From Mesorhizobium erdmanii USDA 3471 (lineage in GTDB: Bacteria > Pseudomonadota > Alphaproteobacteria > Rhizobiales > Rhizobiaceae): DNA of 44,257 nt. Location: assembly GCF_000472705.1 (NCBI RefSeq), contig NZ_KI421454.1, positions 102,966-147,222 of the forward strand, read 5' to 3'. This document shows, piece after piece, positions 1-7,937 of this stretch. Made by a program: the position numbers and the translations under genes. Below the pieces are notes generated by a model. The model made no database searches. It saw only the letters and a program-made list of their open reading frames with translations, and was not told the DNA's origin. Numbering within the stretch: the stretch's first letter is position 1; the number at the start of each line of letters is the position of its first letter.

Positions 1-439
1 TATTGGGGTCCTCCGGTCCAGCACGCATCCCTGGGTTGCTGAGCGAAGACGAGGCGGCTTGATCATCCTGCCGCTGCTGAAGCACTTCGCGGAACCCCTG
101 TTCCAGTCGCAGAAGCTCCTCTGCATTGGTTGGCGGCTGGTGAGCTCGATCATCGAACAGCGGCCGGAGCGCCTCGGGAACCTCAGCGCTGAAAGAAGGC
201 GAGGCGGCTTGCTCATCCTGCCATTGCTGAAGCACTTCGCGGAGCCCCTGGTCCAGTCGCTGAAGCTCCTCTGGATTGGTTGGCGACTCGTCAGCTTGAT
301 CGAACAGCCTCCGGGCCTCGGCAAGGTGCTGCTCAACGCCCACTTGCCTGGCCTGGACCGCTTGATCCTCTTCCAAGCCGGCGTCCTGCACCTGCGGCAA
401 AGCTGTTACACGGGATGGATTACTATTTCGCGGGTCCAC
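1..439 (-). CDS. Repeat-containing hypothetical protein, N-terminal part (runs off left edge)
   Basis: The reading frame is open from a GTG at 439 to the window edge, so the C-terminus is missing. The start is chosen because GAGG lies 5 nt upstream of the GTG and an in-frame TGA lies 12 nt before it; there is no in-frame ATG near. The visible ~146 residues are acidic, Gln- and Glu-rich and contain two copies of a ~50-residue unit with the core PTNxEELxRLxQGxREVLQQ, probably helical. The gene lies about 100 bp downstream of a virD4 fragment, on the same strand as the effectors, so it may be another secreted substrate; that is inference. I do not recognise the family, and no catalytic motif is visible. 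Confidence 0.6.
   Translation of the reverse strand, partial: MDPRNSNPSRVTALPQVQDAGLEEDQAVQARQVGVEQHLAEARRLFDQADESPTNPEELQRLDQGLREVLQQWQDEQAASPSFSAEVPEALRPLFDDRAHQPPTNAEELLRLEQGFREVLQQRQDDQAASSSLSNPGMRAGPEDPN
51..320 (-). repeat. Tandem 150-bp coding repeat, two copies
   Basis: Copies at 51-200 and 201-~320 are offset by 150 bp, i.e. 50 codons, and keep the reading frame of the truncated GTG-start gene. The most conserved stretch begins with GAGGCGGCTTG on the plus strand. The second copy has a small in-frame indel and diverges after about 320. Confidence 0.75.
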
Positions 440-539
440 ACTAGCCTCACATCAAACTGTATCGTCAAAAATCCTGCGCCAATTCACGCAGCGGGTCATC
501 GAGTTGAGATTCTGCCGAGAGCCCCTCGTCCGCTATCGT

Positions 540-759
540 CTAGGGTACCGGCTCCGGGAGGGCGCCTGTCTGGCTTTCGAAGATGCGTTTAAGGATGCGG
601 TCCGAAAAATATCGCACCTTCCTCAATTGCAATGGTGGCAGGCCTTTGATGAGAACAATCTCGTAGTCTTCATCGAGCAGCCGAACCTGTTCGGGACGCA
701 GCAGCGGTGCACCTTGATGCGAATTCTGAATGTTCCAATCGAACGTTCGCGCCTGGCTG
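540..759 (-). pseudogene. virD4 3'-end fragment (duplicated, truncated)
   Basis: Translation gives the last ~73 residues of VirD4 (from about FDWNIQNS to a TAG stop), nearly identical to the end of the intact virD4 at 2208-3899. The nucleotide match 543-759 versus 2244-2460 stops exactly at 759/760. From 760 the sequence instead matches the DNA upstream of virD4 (4088 onward). All of the Walker A and Walker B ATPase core is absent, so this copy cannot act as a coupling ATPase. An ATG within the fused upstream sequence (803) opens an 87-aa frame, but I regard it as debris of the duplication. Confidence 0.8.
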
Positions 760-1106
760 GCAAGGCCGTGAACGGGATTCGAGGAGAAACCGTCACTTAC
801 CATGGCCGAGACCTCAACGGCCGGAGCGATCTCTGCTTCTGGAGGCAGCCATTAGATCCTCGCGGGCGTGATTATAGGGGTGACTTAGGGACTGCCCGAT
901 TTCACCACCCCGCCGCAGCTGTTGACGGGAGGTTTGCGGGCCTACTGTATCACGGACTGAAGCCGCAATACCTGCTATGTGGTCGTCCAAATTCGCATTC
1001 CGTTCCTCTACTGCATGCTGCGGCGGAGGCATGTGCGGCAAGATATCTTGCATGCCGGGAACTGCGTGAGCTTGGGCCTGTTGATTTGCGTCGAACTGGT
1101 GATACA
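543..1106. repeat. Segmental duplication, left copy (deleted internally)
   Basis: This copy is a mosaic. 543-759 matches 2244-2460 (virD4 3' end) and 760-~1106 matches 4088-~4434 (virD4 upstream region plus effector C-terminus). The simplest history is tandem duplication of an effector-virD4 unit followed by loss from this copy of the equivalent of 2461-4087 (1627 bp). I see no clear microhomology at the 759/760 join. Confidence 0.8.
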
Positions 1107-2148
1107 CCGCCAATTCCGGCGGCTCGACAGGAGGCCGGGGCAGCGAGTCCAGTTGGTTGGCGGCCACCAGAACTGATTCCACTGCGTCTTGGTGCGTGCG
1201 CGAGGAAGGATCCATTCCGTAGGCTCCCTGAATCATCAGTGATGCGATTTCCTTTTGTTGGTCTTCAGGAATACGGGACAATGCGTTGCGTACACTATCA
1301 GCGAACTCGGGTGAGATCACTTGTACTTCTGCATATTTTTTCCACGATACGGGTGCGTTTTGCTTCCGGCGCAAATCGTTGGCAGTCTGTTCATTTGTGT
1401 CCGGATGCACGAACGGAATCAACCCCTCAACACGGTTTTTCAGGAATTCGGCGGTGCTTTTGTCCATCGACCAATGACCTTCCTTGACCGGCACTCCGCT
1501 CCATGCGCTGTCTTTCAACCGAACAGCGGGACCGTTGGCCCAGGCATCCATAACCACGGTCGACCTCGGGTCGCGGCTTCCGCGCCGCAGTTCGTTCCAA
1601 ATGTGACCCGTCTTGACTGGGATCTCATCACTTTCGTCGGTTATCTCTTTCATTGACACGGAAGCACTAGAGGTCGTACTCCGCTCGTCGGCCGCCATGT
1701 GTGGGGCGTGGACGATAGCGGAAAGGGGAGCGGTCTGATTGCAGCACGCCGCTCCCATGACTACGGCCACTGCAACCTTAATGTTGTCGTCTGCTCCCAT
1801 CATTGCAACCGACGATCCGATGCTGTTGTGGCCGTGAGAGGGAATGTCGTCCACCTTAACGTTTCCCCGGCCATGTTTGAGCAGCAGGCGAACGTCGTGA
1901 ACTGTTTGCCCCGCTGTCGCGAGTCTTATCGGGCTGGTGACGTCGTCACCGACGACACACGCTCCCATATGATAGGCGGCCTGCTGGATCTGATGTGGCT
2001 CCAGAGGCGCATCTCCGCCCCGTCGCAACCTGTCGGCAGGCGTGCCCACGGAGACCCTCAGCGCTGCCGTGGATTCTCGCGGCGACTCTTCCGTGTCATA
2101 TGTGGCATGTCGAGTCGATCCGGAGGATTTGGAGATGCAAATTCCCAT
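814..2148 (-). CDS. AvrPphE/HopX/XopE-family effector with type IV secretion-type C-terminus
   Basis: A 444-aa protein. It begins MGICISKSS, a Gly2/Cys N-myristoylation and palmitoylation-like start as in XopE effectors, suggesting plant plasma-membrane targeting. Residues ~90-215 match the transglutaminase/N-glycanase-like AvrPphE core: GRGNVKVD (93-100), a candidate catalytic Cys136 in GAACC, His182 in GHIW and Asp201 in VMDAWANGPAV. The usual CGE after the Cys reads CNQ here, so activity should be tested. Residues 349-444 are almost identical to the tail of the F-box protein at 4142-5005 and end RSRDRSGR, an Arg-rich tail like VirD4-dependent signals. Start: ATG at 2148, with AGGTG about 8 nt upstream, 59 nt after virD4. 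Family core: fairly sure; export route: inferred. Confidence 0.72.
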   Translation of the reverse strand: MGICISKSSGSTRHATYDTEESPRESTAALRVSVGTPADRLRRGGDAPLEPHQIQQAAYHMGACVVGDDVTSPIRLATAGQTVHDVRLLLKHGRGNVKVDDIPSHGHNSIGSSVAMMGADDNIKVAVAVVMGAACCNQTAPLSAIVHAPHMAADERSTTSSASVSMKEITDESDEIPVKTGHIWNELRRGSRDPRSTVVMDAWANGPAVRLKDSAWSGVPVKEGHWSMDKSTAEFLKNRVEGLIPFVHPDTNEQTANDLRRKQNAPVSWKKYAEVQVISPEFADSVRNALSRIPEDQQKEIASLMIQGAYGMDPSSRTHQDAVESVLVAANQLDSLPRPPVEPPELAVYHQFDANQQAQAHAVPGMQDILPHMPPPQHAVEERNANLDDHIAGIAASVRDTVGPQTSRQQLRRGGEIGQSLSHPYNHAREDLMAASRSRDRSGR

Positions 2149-2207
2149 AGCCGTTCACCTGTAGTGGAGTTTCTGATCGCCGAGGGACGGATACGCGAGA
2201 CGGGCGC

Positions 2208-3899
2208 TTAACCGTCAGTGTCATCTGGATGAGCTTCCATCAAGGGTGCCGGCTCCGGGAGGGCGCCTGTCTGGCTTTCAAAGATGCGTTTAAGGATGCG
2301 GTCCGAAAAATATCGCACCTTCCTCAGTTGCAATGGCGGCAGACCTTTGATGAGAACAATCTCGTACTCGTCATTGAGCAGCCGAACCTGTTCGGGACGC
2401 AGCAGCGGCGCACCTTGAAACGAATTCTGAATGTTCCGGTCGAACGCTCGCGACTGGCTGTAGGAAATCGATTTGGCTTCAAACGTGTATTCACCGATGG
2501 CTTTGGAAATGTAGGTTGGAGTCTCGTCATCGGCCGTGGCCATGAACACTTGCAGTCCGGTATTGCTGAGAAAATTCTGCTTACCAGCCTCTCCATAAGC
2601 CCCCGTTAGTGCCGAAAGGCTTTGGATGATGAGCATGAAACGCCCCTTGTAGCCCGCGATAGTCGTAATTGCGGTCTCGATCGCCTCCAGCTTCCCCAAG
2701 TGCTTGAACTCATCGAGCAGAAAGAGAACCTCGTGCTTTTCGTCCTGGCGGGGCAGCGACCGCTGTAGAATTGAAACGGTTTGCTGAAAAAATAAGCGTA
2801 TCAAAGGCGCGATCACCTCAAGGTCGTTCGGACCAACGCAAAGATAGATGCACGTTCTGCGACGGCGAAGATCATAGACCGAAAAGTCCGAGCGACTTGT
2901 AGCCGCCTTGACAGCCGGATCCGCCCACAAGTTGAGCCCGCCATCGCCGAGCACGGACGTGTAGGAGGTTAGGATTTTTGTATCGTTCCCCGCCATGTCG
3001 TCGAAGATGCGTTGTGCCTCTTTGTTCCGGGTCTCCATGGCGAGCTGCGCGAAGAGCTTAAACTTCTCCCCCGGCTGAGCGAACAGATCATAGACGGCGC
3101 CGATTGTTGGCGTGCCCCGCTCGATGCAGGCAAGGATCCCCGCGACAAAGATATCTCGCGCGCCGCTGACGAAACCTTCCGCCCCCTCCCCCTTGGCCGT
3201 GATCAGGTTTGCGGCCAAGCGGCGGGCTTCGGTGAATTGCAGCTGCGGAGGCAGCGCTATAAGGTCCAACAGCGGATTGTAGCAGTTGGTGCGCCGCTCC
3301 GAATCCAGCGGCGCGAATTTGAACACTTCGTGGCCTGCGGCTTTGCGCGCCCTAGAGGTGAGCTCAAAGAGCTCCCCCTTGACGTCCAGAGCTATCACTG
3401 AGCCTTTGAATGTAAGGAGCGTTGGAATGACTATGCCGACGCCCTTGCCAGCGCGGGTCGGCGCAACGATGAGGCTGTGAGGCTGCTCGCCATTGGTCAG
3501 GTAATAGCCAGGCCAGAAAGGACCACTCGTCTTCCCGAAGACCGGCCCTGTCACGCCACGGTATCGTCGCAGATATCCCGTGCGTCGCATTTCATCCACT
3601 CGAGCCCAACGAGCGGTCCCGTGGTGTTCGAGCTTGCGGCGCAATACGAACTGCTGAATCAGCAAGACAACCGCGGATGTCGAGAGCACGATAGCCGCGC
3701 CCTGATAGAAAACGGGGGTTGCGAAACCCAAATAGAAGGGCGTCTCAAACCAAAAGGCACGGACATCAAACGCCATCAGAGCCTCGCCGCTACCCCCGTG
3801 GCGGAAGGTTGCGTACAGACTCGCCGCACAGAACCCCAAGGCGAGTGAGCACGCGATGCTAATGGCTATGTTGGGGGACGTCGTTTTTGTAGAAGACAT
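2208..3899 (-). CDS. virD4: VirD4/TraG-type type IV coupling protein
   Basis: A 563-aa inner-membrane ATPase that recruits substrates to a type IV secretion channel. Two N-terminal membrane segments are visible (about residues 10-32 and 66-86). They are followed by a cytoplasmic ATPase with Walker A APTRAGKG (146-153) and Walker B VLFLLDEF (391-398). Length and layout fit VirD4 of Agrobacterium and of the Mesorhizobium symbiotic VirB/VirD4 system. The genes on both sides encode proteins with the same Arg-rich tail, the expected partners. No virB genes are in the window. The upstream Shine-Dalgarno is weak, so the start could be slightly downstream. The 3' end is duplicated at 540-759. Relaxase-linked TraG is the alternative, but no relaxase is visible. 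Confidence 0.9.
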   Translation of the reverse strand: MSSTKTTSPNIAISIACSLALGFCAASLYATFRHGGSGEALMAFDVRAFWFETPFYLGFATPVFYQGAAIVLSTSAVVLLIQQFVLRRKLEHHGTARWARVDEMRRTGYLRRYRGVTGPVFGKTSGPFWPGYYLTNGEQPHSLIVAPTRAGKGVGIVIPTLLTFKGSVIALDVKGELFELTSRARKAAGHEVFKFAPLDSERRTNCYNPLLDLIALPPQLQFTEARRLAANLITAKGEGAEGFVSGARDIFVAGILACIERGTPTIGAVYDLFAQPGEKFKLFAQLAMETRNKEAQRIFDDMAGNDTKILTSYTSVLGDGGLNLWADPAVKAATSRSDFSVYDLRRRRTCIYLCVGPNDLEVIAPLIRLFFQQTVSILQRSLPRQDEKHEVLFLLDEFKHLGKLEAIETAITTIAGYKGRFMLIIQSLSALTGAYGEAGKQNFLSNTGLQVFMATADDETPTYISKAIGEYTFEAKSISYSQSRAFDRNIQNSFQGAPLLRPEQVRLLNDEYEIVLIKGLPPLQLRKVRYFSDRILKRIFESQTGALPEPAPLMEAHPDDTDG

Positions 3900-4087
3900 T
3901 GTTCCATGGCCGAATTAGCCGTGCTGATGCTGCGCTTGCTTTTGACACCGAACCCAGGTCGCGATGCCGACGCTCGACAGATCGATGCCGCAGCGGGTGG
4001 TGCGATGCTTGCATCGCGCCACCCGGCAGACGTGGATTTTGAAAGTTTCACTAAGCAGATACGTCGACGGCCAGGGAATTGGAAACA

Positions 4088-4434
4088 GCAAGGCCGTGAA
4101 CGGAATTCGGGAGAGGAAGCGTTACTGCCATGGCCGAGACCTCAACGGCCGGTGCGATCTCTGCTTCTCCTAGCCTCCATTAGATCCTCTCGGGCGTGAT
4201 TGTAGGAGTGGCTTATGTCCCGGCCGACTTGACCACCCCGCTGCAGCTGTTCGTGGGAGGTTTGAGGGCCAACTGTATCACGGACTGCAGCCCCAATACC
4301 TGCTATGTGGGCGTCCAGATCCGCACTGCGTTCCTCTGCTGCATGCCGCGGAGGAGGCATCTGCGGCAAGATGTCTTGCATGCCGGGAATTGAGTGAGCT
4401 TGGGCCTGTTGATTTGGATCTAACTGGTGATACA
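4088..4434. repeat. Segmental duplication, right copy (virD4 upstream region plus effector tail)
   Basis: Matches 760-~1106 at a constant offset of 3328 bp. It spans 54 bp of non-coding DNA and the last ~96 codons of the F-box-like effector. Similarity ends near 4434, where the two effectors' unrelated N-terminal parts begin. The duplication boundary therefore coincides with a protein-module boundary. Confidence 0.8.
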
Positions 4435-5005
4435 TCGCGTACATAGCATTGGATGCTGTCGACCTGACGTGGCCATCCGGATCGGTAGCCAATTCAGCGG
4501 CCTGATCAAAAATGCGAGCTTTATTTTCAGCGTTAAACTTGCTGAAGTTTTGCGCAGCGTAAAGCGCTCCGATAGCTTGCGAAGGTGGGTCCATGTTGCC
4601 AATGCGATTAACAATACTATCTTGTGTCTCTGGCCGAAGGTAATGAGACACATTACTGACTGCTCTGAATTGCTCCAATGCTACTTCATCCGAGGTGTGT
4701 CCCAACCCGGCAGTCAATTTATCCCCCAGATCGACGGCTGATCGTCCAAGCTGATTGGTCCGCGTTTCAAATCTCGCGAGGTCAGTTTCTGGCTCGGTTC
4801 GAGTGCCCCGAACGGCTATGCGCTCTCGCCTCCCGAGTTCTTTGAAGGTCCCAAGATTTCGCGCTGTATCGCGCGGGTTAGCGCTTACCAGCCGTTCTGC
4901 AACATCGGTCAATGGTCCGTATGGAAGGTCACGGAGGGTACTGCGATTCCCCACGTCTTGGGATGAACTTGCAGCTGCGCGTGCCCGTTTGTTATCGCGA
5001 TCCAT
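4142..5005 (-). CDS. F-box-like (VirF-type) effector with type IV secretion-type C-terminus
   Basis: A 287-aa hydrophilic protein. Residues ~22-60 (LRDLPYGPLTDVAERLVSAN, then a D..N..F pattern) resemble an F-box, the Skp1-binding motif of Agrobacterium VirF and of the M. loti effector Msi061. Such proteins act inside the plant cell by recruiting SCF ubiquitin ligases. The middle (about 90-190) is helical and unrecognised. Residues 192-287 are nearly identical to the tail of the XopE-like protein at 814-2148 and end RRSRDRTGR, an Arg-rich export-signal-like end. Start: ATG at 5005 with GGAGG 7 nt upstream. It lies upstream of virD4 on the same strand, 242 bp apart. The F-box call is by pattern only; the shared export tail is directly visible. 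Confidence 0.65.
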   Translation of the reverse strand: MDRDNKRARAAASSSQDVGNRSTLRDLPYGPLTDVAERLVSANPRDTARNLGTFKELGRRERIAVRGTRTEPETDLARFETRTNQLGRSAVDLGDKLTAGLGHTSDEVALEQFRAVSNVSHYLRPETQDSIVNRIGNMDPPSQAIGALYAAQNFSKFNAENKARIFDQAAELATDPDGHVRSTASNAMYAMYHQLDPNQQAQAHSIPGMQDILPQMPPPRHAAEERSADLDAHIAGIGAAVRDTVGPQTSHEQLQRGGQVGRDISHSYNHAREDLMEARRSRDRTGR

Positions 5006-5079
5006 TGCTCGGCCTCCAAAGTGGTTAAGTTACCCAATCAGGGTACCACCGACGCTTGACCTGCTAAACCGATATGAGG

Positions 5080-5092
5080 TTACAGTTGTAGT
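5080..5092 (-). promoter_or_regulatory. vir-box-like site upstream of the F-box effector
   Basis: The minus strand reads CTACAACTGTAAC, with 9 of 11 specified positions of the VirG-binding vir box (TTNCAATTGNAAY) matching. It lies 75 bp upstream of the 5005 start, a suitable place for activation. VirA/VirG control of symbiotic T4SS genes is established in Mesorhizobium loti; its use here is inference. The rest of the 306-bp gap 5006-5311 shows no gene. Confidence 0.3.
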
Positions 5093-5311
5093 CTGGCAGA
5101 AGCTTCTCCCAACTCTGGGATACGCCGAGAGCCGTAACCGGGGCAGATTTCCGGGCGGAAGGGGTTTGCGGCGAGAGCGTTCGTGATTCGCCGTTTGCGT
5201 GACGCATCAGGATCGTCTCGTATAAGAGAGTCCGTCGCGATACGCCCCGCGAATGACGATGGTACCTTCGGCTTGACTTATCCTTCGCGCTCTGCGGGTC
5301 CGACGAGAAAA

Positions 5312-5524
5312 TCAGCCTACCTTGCTGAGACTACCTGCGGAGGACTTGCCGCTACGGCGGTCCTGCTCGATCTCGTACTTGATCTTCTGCCCATCAACGA
5401 GGTTTGAAAGTCCAGCCCGTTCTACAGCTGAAATATGGACGAAAACGTCCTGACCGCCGTCATCGGGCTGGATGAAGCCAAAACCTTTGGTGCTGTTGAA
5501 CCACTTCACTGTTCCGGTCGCCAT
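5312..5524 (-). CDS. cspA: Cold-shock domain protein
   Basis: A 70-aa single cold-shock domain, the usual length. RNP1 KGFGFI (13-18) and RNP2 DVFVHI (25-30) give the nucleic-acid-binding face; the start MATGTVKWFN is typical of the alphaproteobacterial CspA family. It acts as an RNA chaperone in the cytoplasm. AGAGGA lies about 10 nt upstream of the ATG. It stands alone between the effector region and the MFS gene, so its presence here may be incidental. Which csp paralogue it is cannot be told. Confidence 0.93.
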   Translation of the reverse strand: MATGTVKWFNSTKGFGFIQPDDGGQDVFVHISAVERAGLSNLVDGQKIKYEIEQDRRSGKSSAGSLSKVG

Positions 5525-5880
5525 ATCTGTGTATTCCTCTGTGGCCAGTGCGAACCAGACGGGCCGTGAAGCCGATCCTGTTCATATTTCGTAGAGTTAA
5601 ACCCAGCAAAAACCAGAATTACCCACCTCGGGTTTGCGGCGCGAAAAGCCATTGCTCTGTTTGGGAACGCACCGAACAGGTGCCGGTGAGCTTGAGCGCA
5701 ACGCGCTGCAAGACGCTCGAGTGCCGAGGAACCTCTCCGACAAGGTTACGTCTGAGCCGCCCAGTATGCCGGCTCGGCAACCACTCGAATGGATCGAAGC
5801 CGATCTGCAAAACGGATGGTGAGAGCGTTCGCTCGTTTCCAACCCATCCTGTCTCACCAGCGCGGACGCCTGGACGGATG
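5525..5880. other. Intergenic region, no gene seen
   Basis: It must hold the cspA promoter and 5' leader (read leftwards) and the end of the MFS transcript. Open frames on both strands lack family resemblance and ribosome binding sites. I see no convincing hairpin or transposon remnant. Confidence 0.5.
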
Positions 5881-7533
5881 TCAACGCCGGAAAAAGAACC
5901 GCATCGATTGGTCCCGCTTGCGGCCAGCTCCAGTCGGCCGCTCGATCGCAAGCGTGGTTCGAGGAGGAAGCTCTCCCAGGTGCAATGCGAGGAGACGCTG
6001 GTCCAACTCCTTGTCGGCTGCCGTAAGGCGGTGGTTCAGACGAAGGTAGTCCATCCAGGTCGGGGTGCGGAAGGTTTCTGTCCAACGCGAAGGCTGCTGG
6101 AGGTCGCGCTGGAGATTCCAGTGTCGCGCACCAACGCCGCTTTGTACTCGCCGCCGTTCCCGCATCTGCTCCAGGAACGCTTCGACATTTGCTTCGGGTA
6201 TTGAATATTCGATCTTGGCGACGATCGGCCCGCTTCGGGGCTTCAAATCCAGGGCAACCTGAGGCGTTTCGAAGCCAAGAGGAGCCTGATCGGAATCTTT
6301 CCATTGACGGATGGGCAGCAGGAAGCCGGTGCCAGCGACCAGCAGCAGCGCGCCACCTGAAAGCTCCAGAGCCGAGCTCAGCGAATAGCTCTCGGCCACC
6401 GTACCCCACAGCCAGCTGCCAGCCGCGATGCCGCCGGATGAAAGGGCATAATAGATCGAGAGCGTGCGACCAACGACCCACCTTGGACTCGCCAACTGGA
6501 CGCTTACGTCCAGCCCGGTCCAGGTCACGACCCAGCCCGCGCCGCCGAGCGCCAGCGCGATAGCCGCCACCGCCACCGAGGGGGTGAAAGCAAGCGATAG
6601 ACAACAAGCCGCACAGGCGATGCACGACAGTGTCGTCAAACGTTCCTGGGACAGCCTCCGTCTCAGAATATTGTTGCAGATGCCGGCGAACAAGGCGCCG
6701 GTCCCGAAACCGGCCATCAGGATGCCGTAAACGACTGGCCCTCCCCCCAGCTGATCGCGGGCGACGAGAGGCAAGAGCGCTAGTATGGAGATGCTCGTCA
6801 GCCCAAAGAGGGCACCGCGGGCAATTGCTGCCTTGATTTCGGATGACAGGGCAGTGAAGCGCGCTCCGTCATGGATCGCCGTGGTCAATGGTTCACTCGG
6901 CAGCGGTGACGGGCGAACATGCCATTTGCAGCGCCCTATGGTCCACAGCAGCATCAGATATGTAAGCGTCGCCACTGCGAAAGCCGTCAAAGGGCCAAAG
7001 GAAGCAACGACGACGCCACCGAGAGCGGGACCGATGCTTCGGACGGCGTTATATCCGACCGAGATAAGCGTGACGGCGGCCGGAACATCGCGCTTTCGCA
7101 GGATATCGCCAACCGACGCGTGCCAGGCGGGGTCGGTGAAAGCGGCGCCTACTCCGGCCAAACAGCTGAATGCAAGAACCATCCATGGATTGAAAATTCC
7201 GAGACCTGCAAGAACAGTCAGCATCGTCGAGGACAATGCTATCACGCACCAGCCAGCGAACATGAGATTGCGGCGGCTGTAATTGTCCGCTAGGGCGCCG
7301 GCGATAATTGACAGGAGGAATGTGGGCAAGGTTGTCGAAGCCTGCACCAAGGCGACCATCACATCCGATGTCGAAATGGTCGCCATCAGCCAACTGATGG
7401 CAACCATTTGAATCAGCCACCCTAGACTGGATACCTGTGTGGCAATCCAGATCGGACGGAAAGTTGAATTCTCGAGCGGCGCGAACGTTGCCGATGACAC
7501 CGGATTAACTTCTTCACGCGCCACCCCGCTCAT
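5881..7533 (-). CDS. MFS exporter (EntS/MFS_3 type) with C-terminal antibiotic-monooxygenase-like domain
   Basis: A 550-aa inner-membrane protein. Residues ~20-425 hold about 12 hydrophobic segments with the MFS loop signature GALADNYSRRN between TM2 and TM3. This resembles the EntS-like MFS_3 family, which exports siderophores or other small molecules. Residues ~440-535 form a soluble ferredoxin-fold (ABM/YgiN-like) domain (IEYSIPEANVEAFLEQMRERRR, then W and R rich), a fusion known in this family. The substrate cannot be read from the sequence. GGGAGG lies 9 nt upstream of the ATG. It is transcribed in the same direction as the gibberellin operon but about 400 bp downstream, so a link to gibberellin export is possible but unsupported. 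Confidence 0.85.
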   Translation of the reverse strand: MSGVAREEVNPVSSATFAPLENSTFRPIWIATQVSSLGWLIQMVAISWLMATISTSDVMVALVQASTTLPTFLLSIIAGALADNYSRRNLMFAGWCVIALSSTMLTVLAGLGIFNPWMVLAFSCLAGVGAAFTDPAWHASVGDILRKRDVPAAVTLISVGYNAVRSIGPALGGVVVASFGPLTAFAVATLTYLMLLWTIGRCKWHVRPSPLPSEPLTTAIHDGARFTALSSEIKAAIARGALFGLTSISILALLPLVARDQLGGGPVVYGILMAGFGTGALFAGICNNILRRRLSQERLTTLSCIACAACCLSLAFTPSVAVAAIALALGGAGWVVTWTGLDVSVQLASPRWVVGRTLSIYYALSSGGIAAGSWLWGTVAESYSLSSALELSGGALLLVAGTGFLLPIRQWKDSDQAPLGFETPQVALDLKPRSGPIVAKIEYSIPEANVEAFLEQMRERRRVQSGVGARHWNLQRDLQQPSRWTETFRTPTWMDYLRLNHRLTAADKELDQRLLALHLGELPPRTTLAIERPTGAGRKRDQSMRFFFRR

Positions 7534-7937
7534 TGGGCCGAGCCTCCCTTCGCTGCCAGTGTACGAGATTTCTCCCCGCCCACGTGCCCATGGAGGAATG
7601 GCAGGATCAGGGCATTTTATCTGCGCAACGCAAGTTATTTTTGCCTGGCCGATGCTGTGGCAGAACCGAATGCTTCCGGTGGAGCTATCGTTCCGCTATG
7701 CGGGACGAGACCGGTTCGATCCTGTCGCTCTCGATCCCCGACCACGTTACAAGAATCGTCAGTTTGACGTTCCTTGGCGTCTCCAACCAAGCCACGTCCT
7801 GGGCATCGACTCCCTTCTGGTGATCACGAGCTCCCGCGCATTGAACCGCCTCGCCAAGGTGGATCAGTAGTCTATCTTTGGCGTAGGTATTCAGCAGCTT
7901 GCTAGGCGCCCGCCGCCACGTGCGGGAGACGCCGGTA
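7534..7937. other. Intergenic region after the gibberellin operon
   Basis: 404 bp between the isomerase stop and the MFS start, with no gene recognised. A perfect 7-bp stem with a 4-nt loop (CGCCGGT ATCA ACCGGCG, 7930-7947) sits over the isomerase stop codon. It has no T-tract, so it is at best a weak terminator or RNA-stability element. Confidence 0.4.

Noticed and set aside
285..320. tts-box-like sequence (CGTCAGCTTGATCGAAC)
   Set aside because: It lies inside the coding repeat, is only partly conserved in the other copy and precedes no gene.
59..592. Plus-strand 177-codon frame at the left edge
   Set aside because: It is antisense to the repeat gene; the minus strand has the better start, ribosome binding site and protein-like repeat.
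3866..4051. 61-codon minus-strand frame upstream of virD4
   Set aside because: Overlaps the virD4 start, has low-complexity composition and no family resemblance or ribosome binding site.
4070..4090. Second vir-box-like site (AATTGGAAA) upstream of virD4
   Set aside because: Only a half-match in either orientation and ~180 bp from the start.
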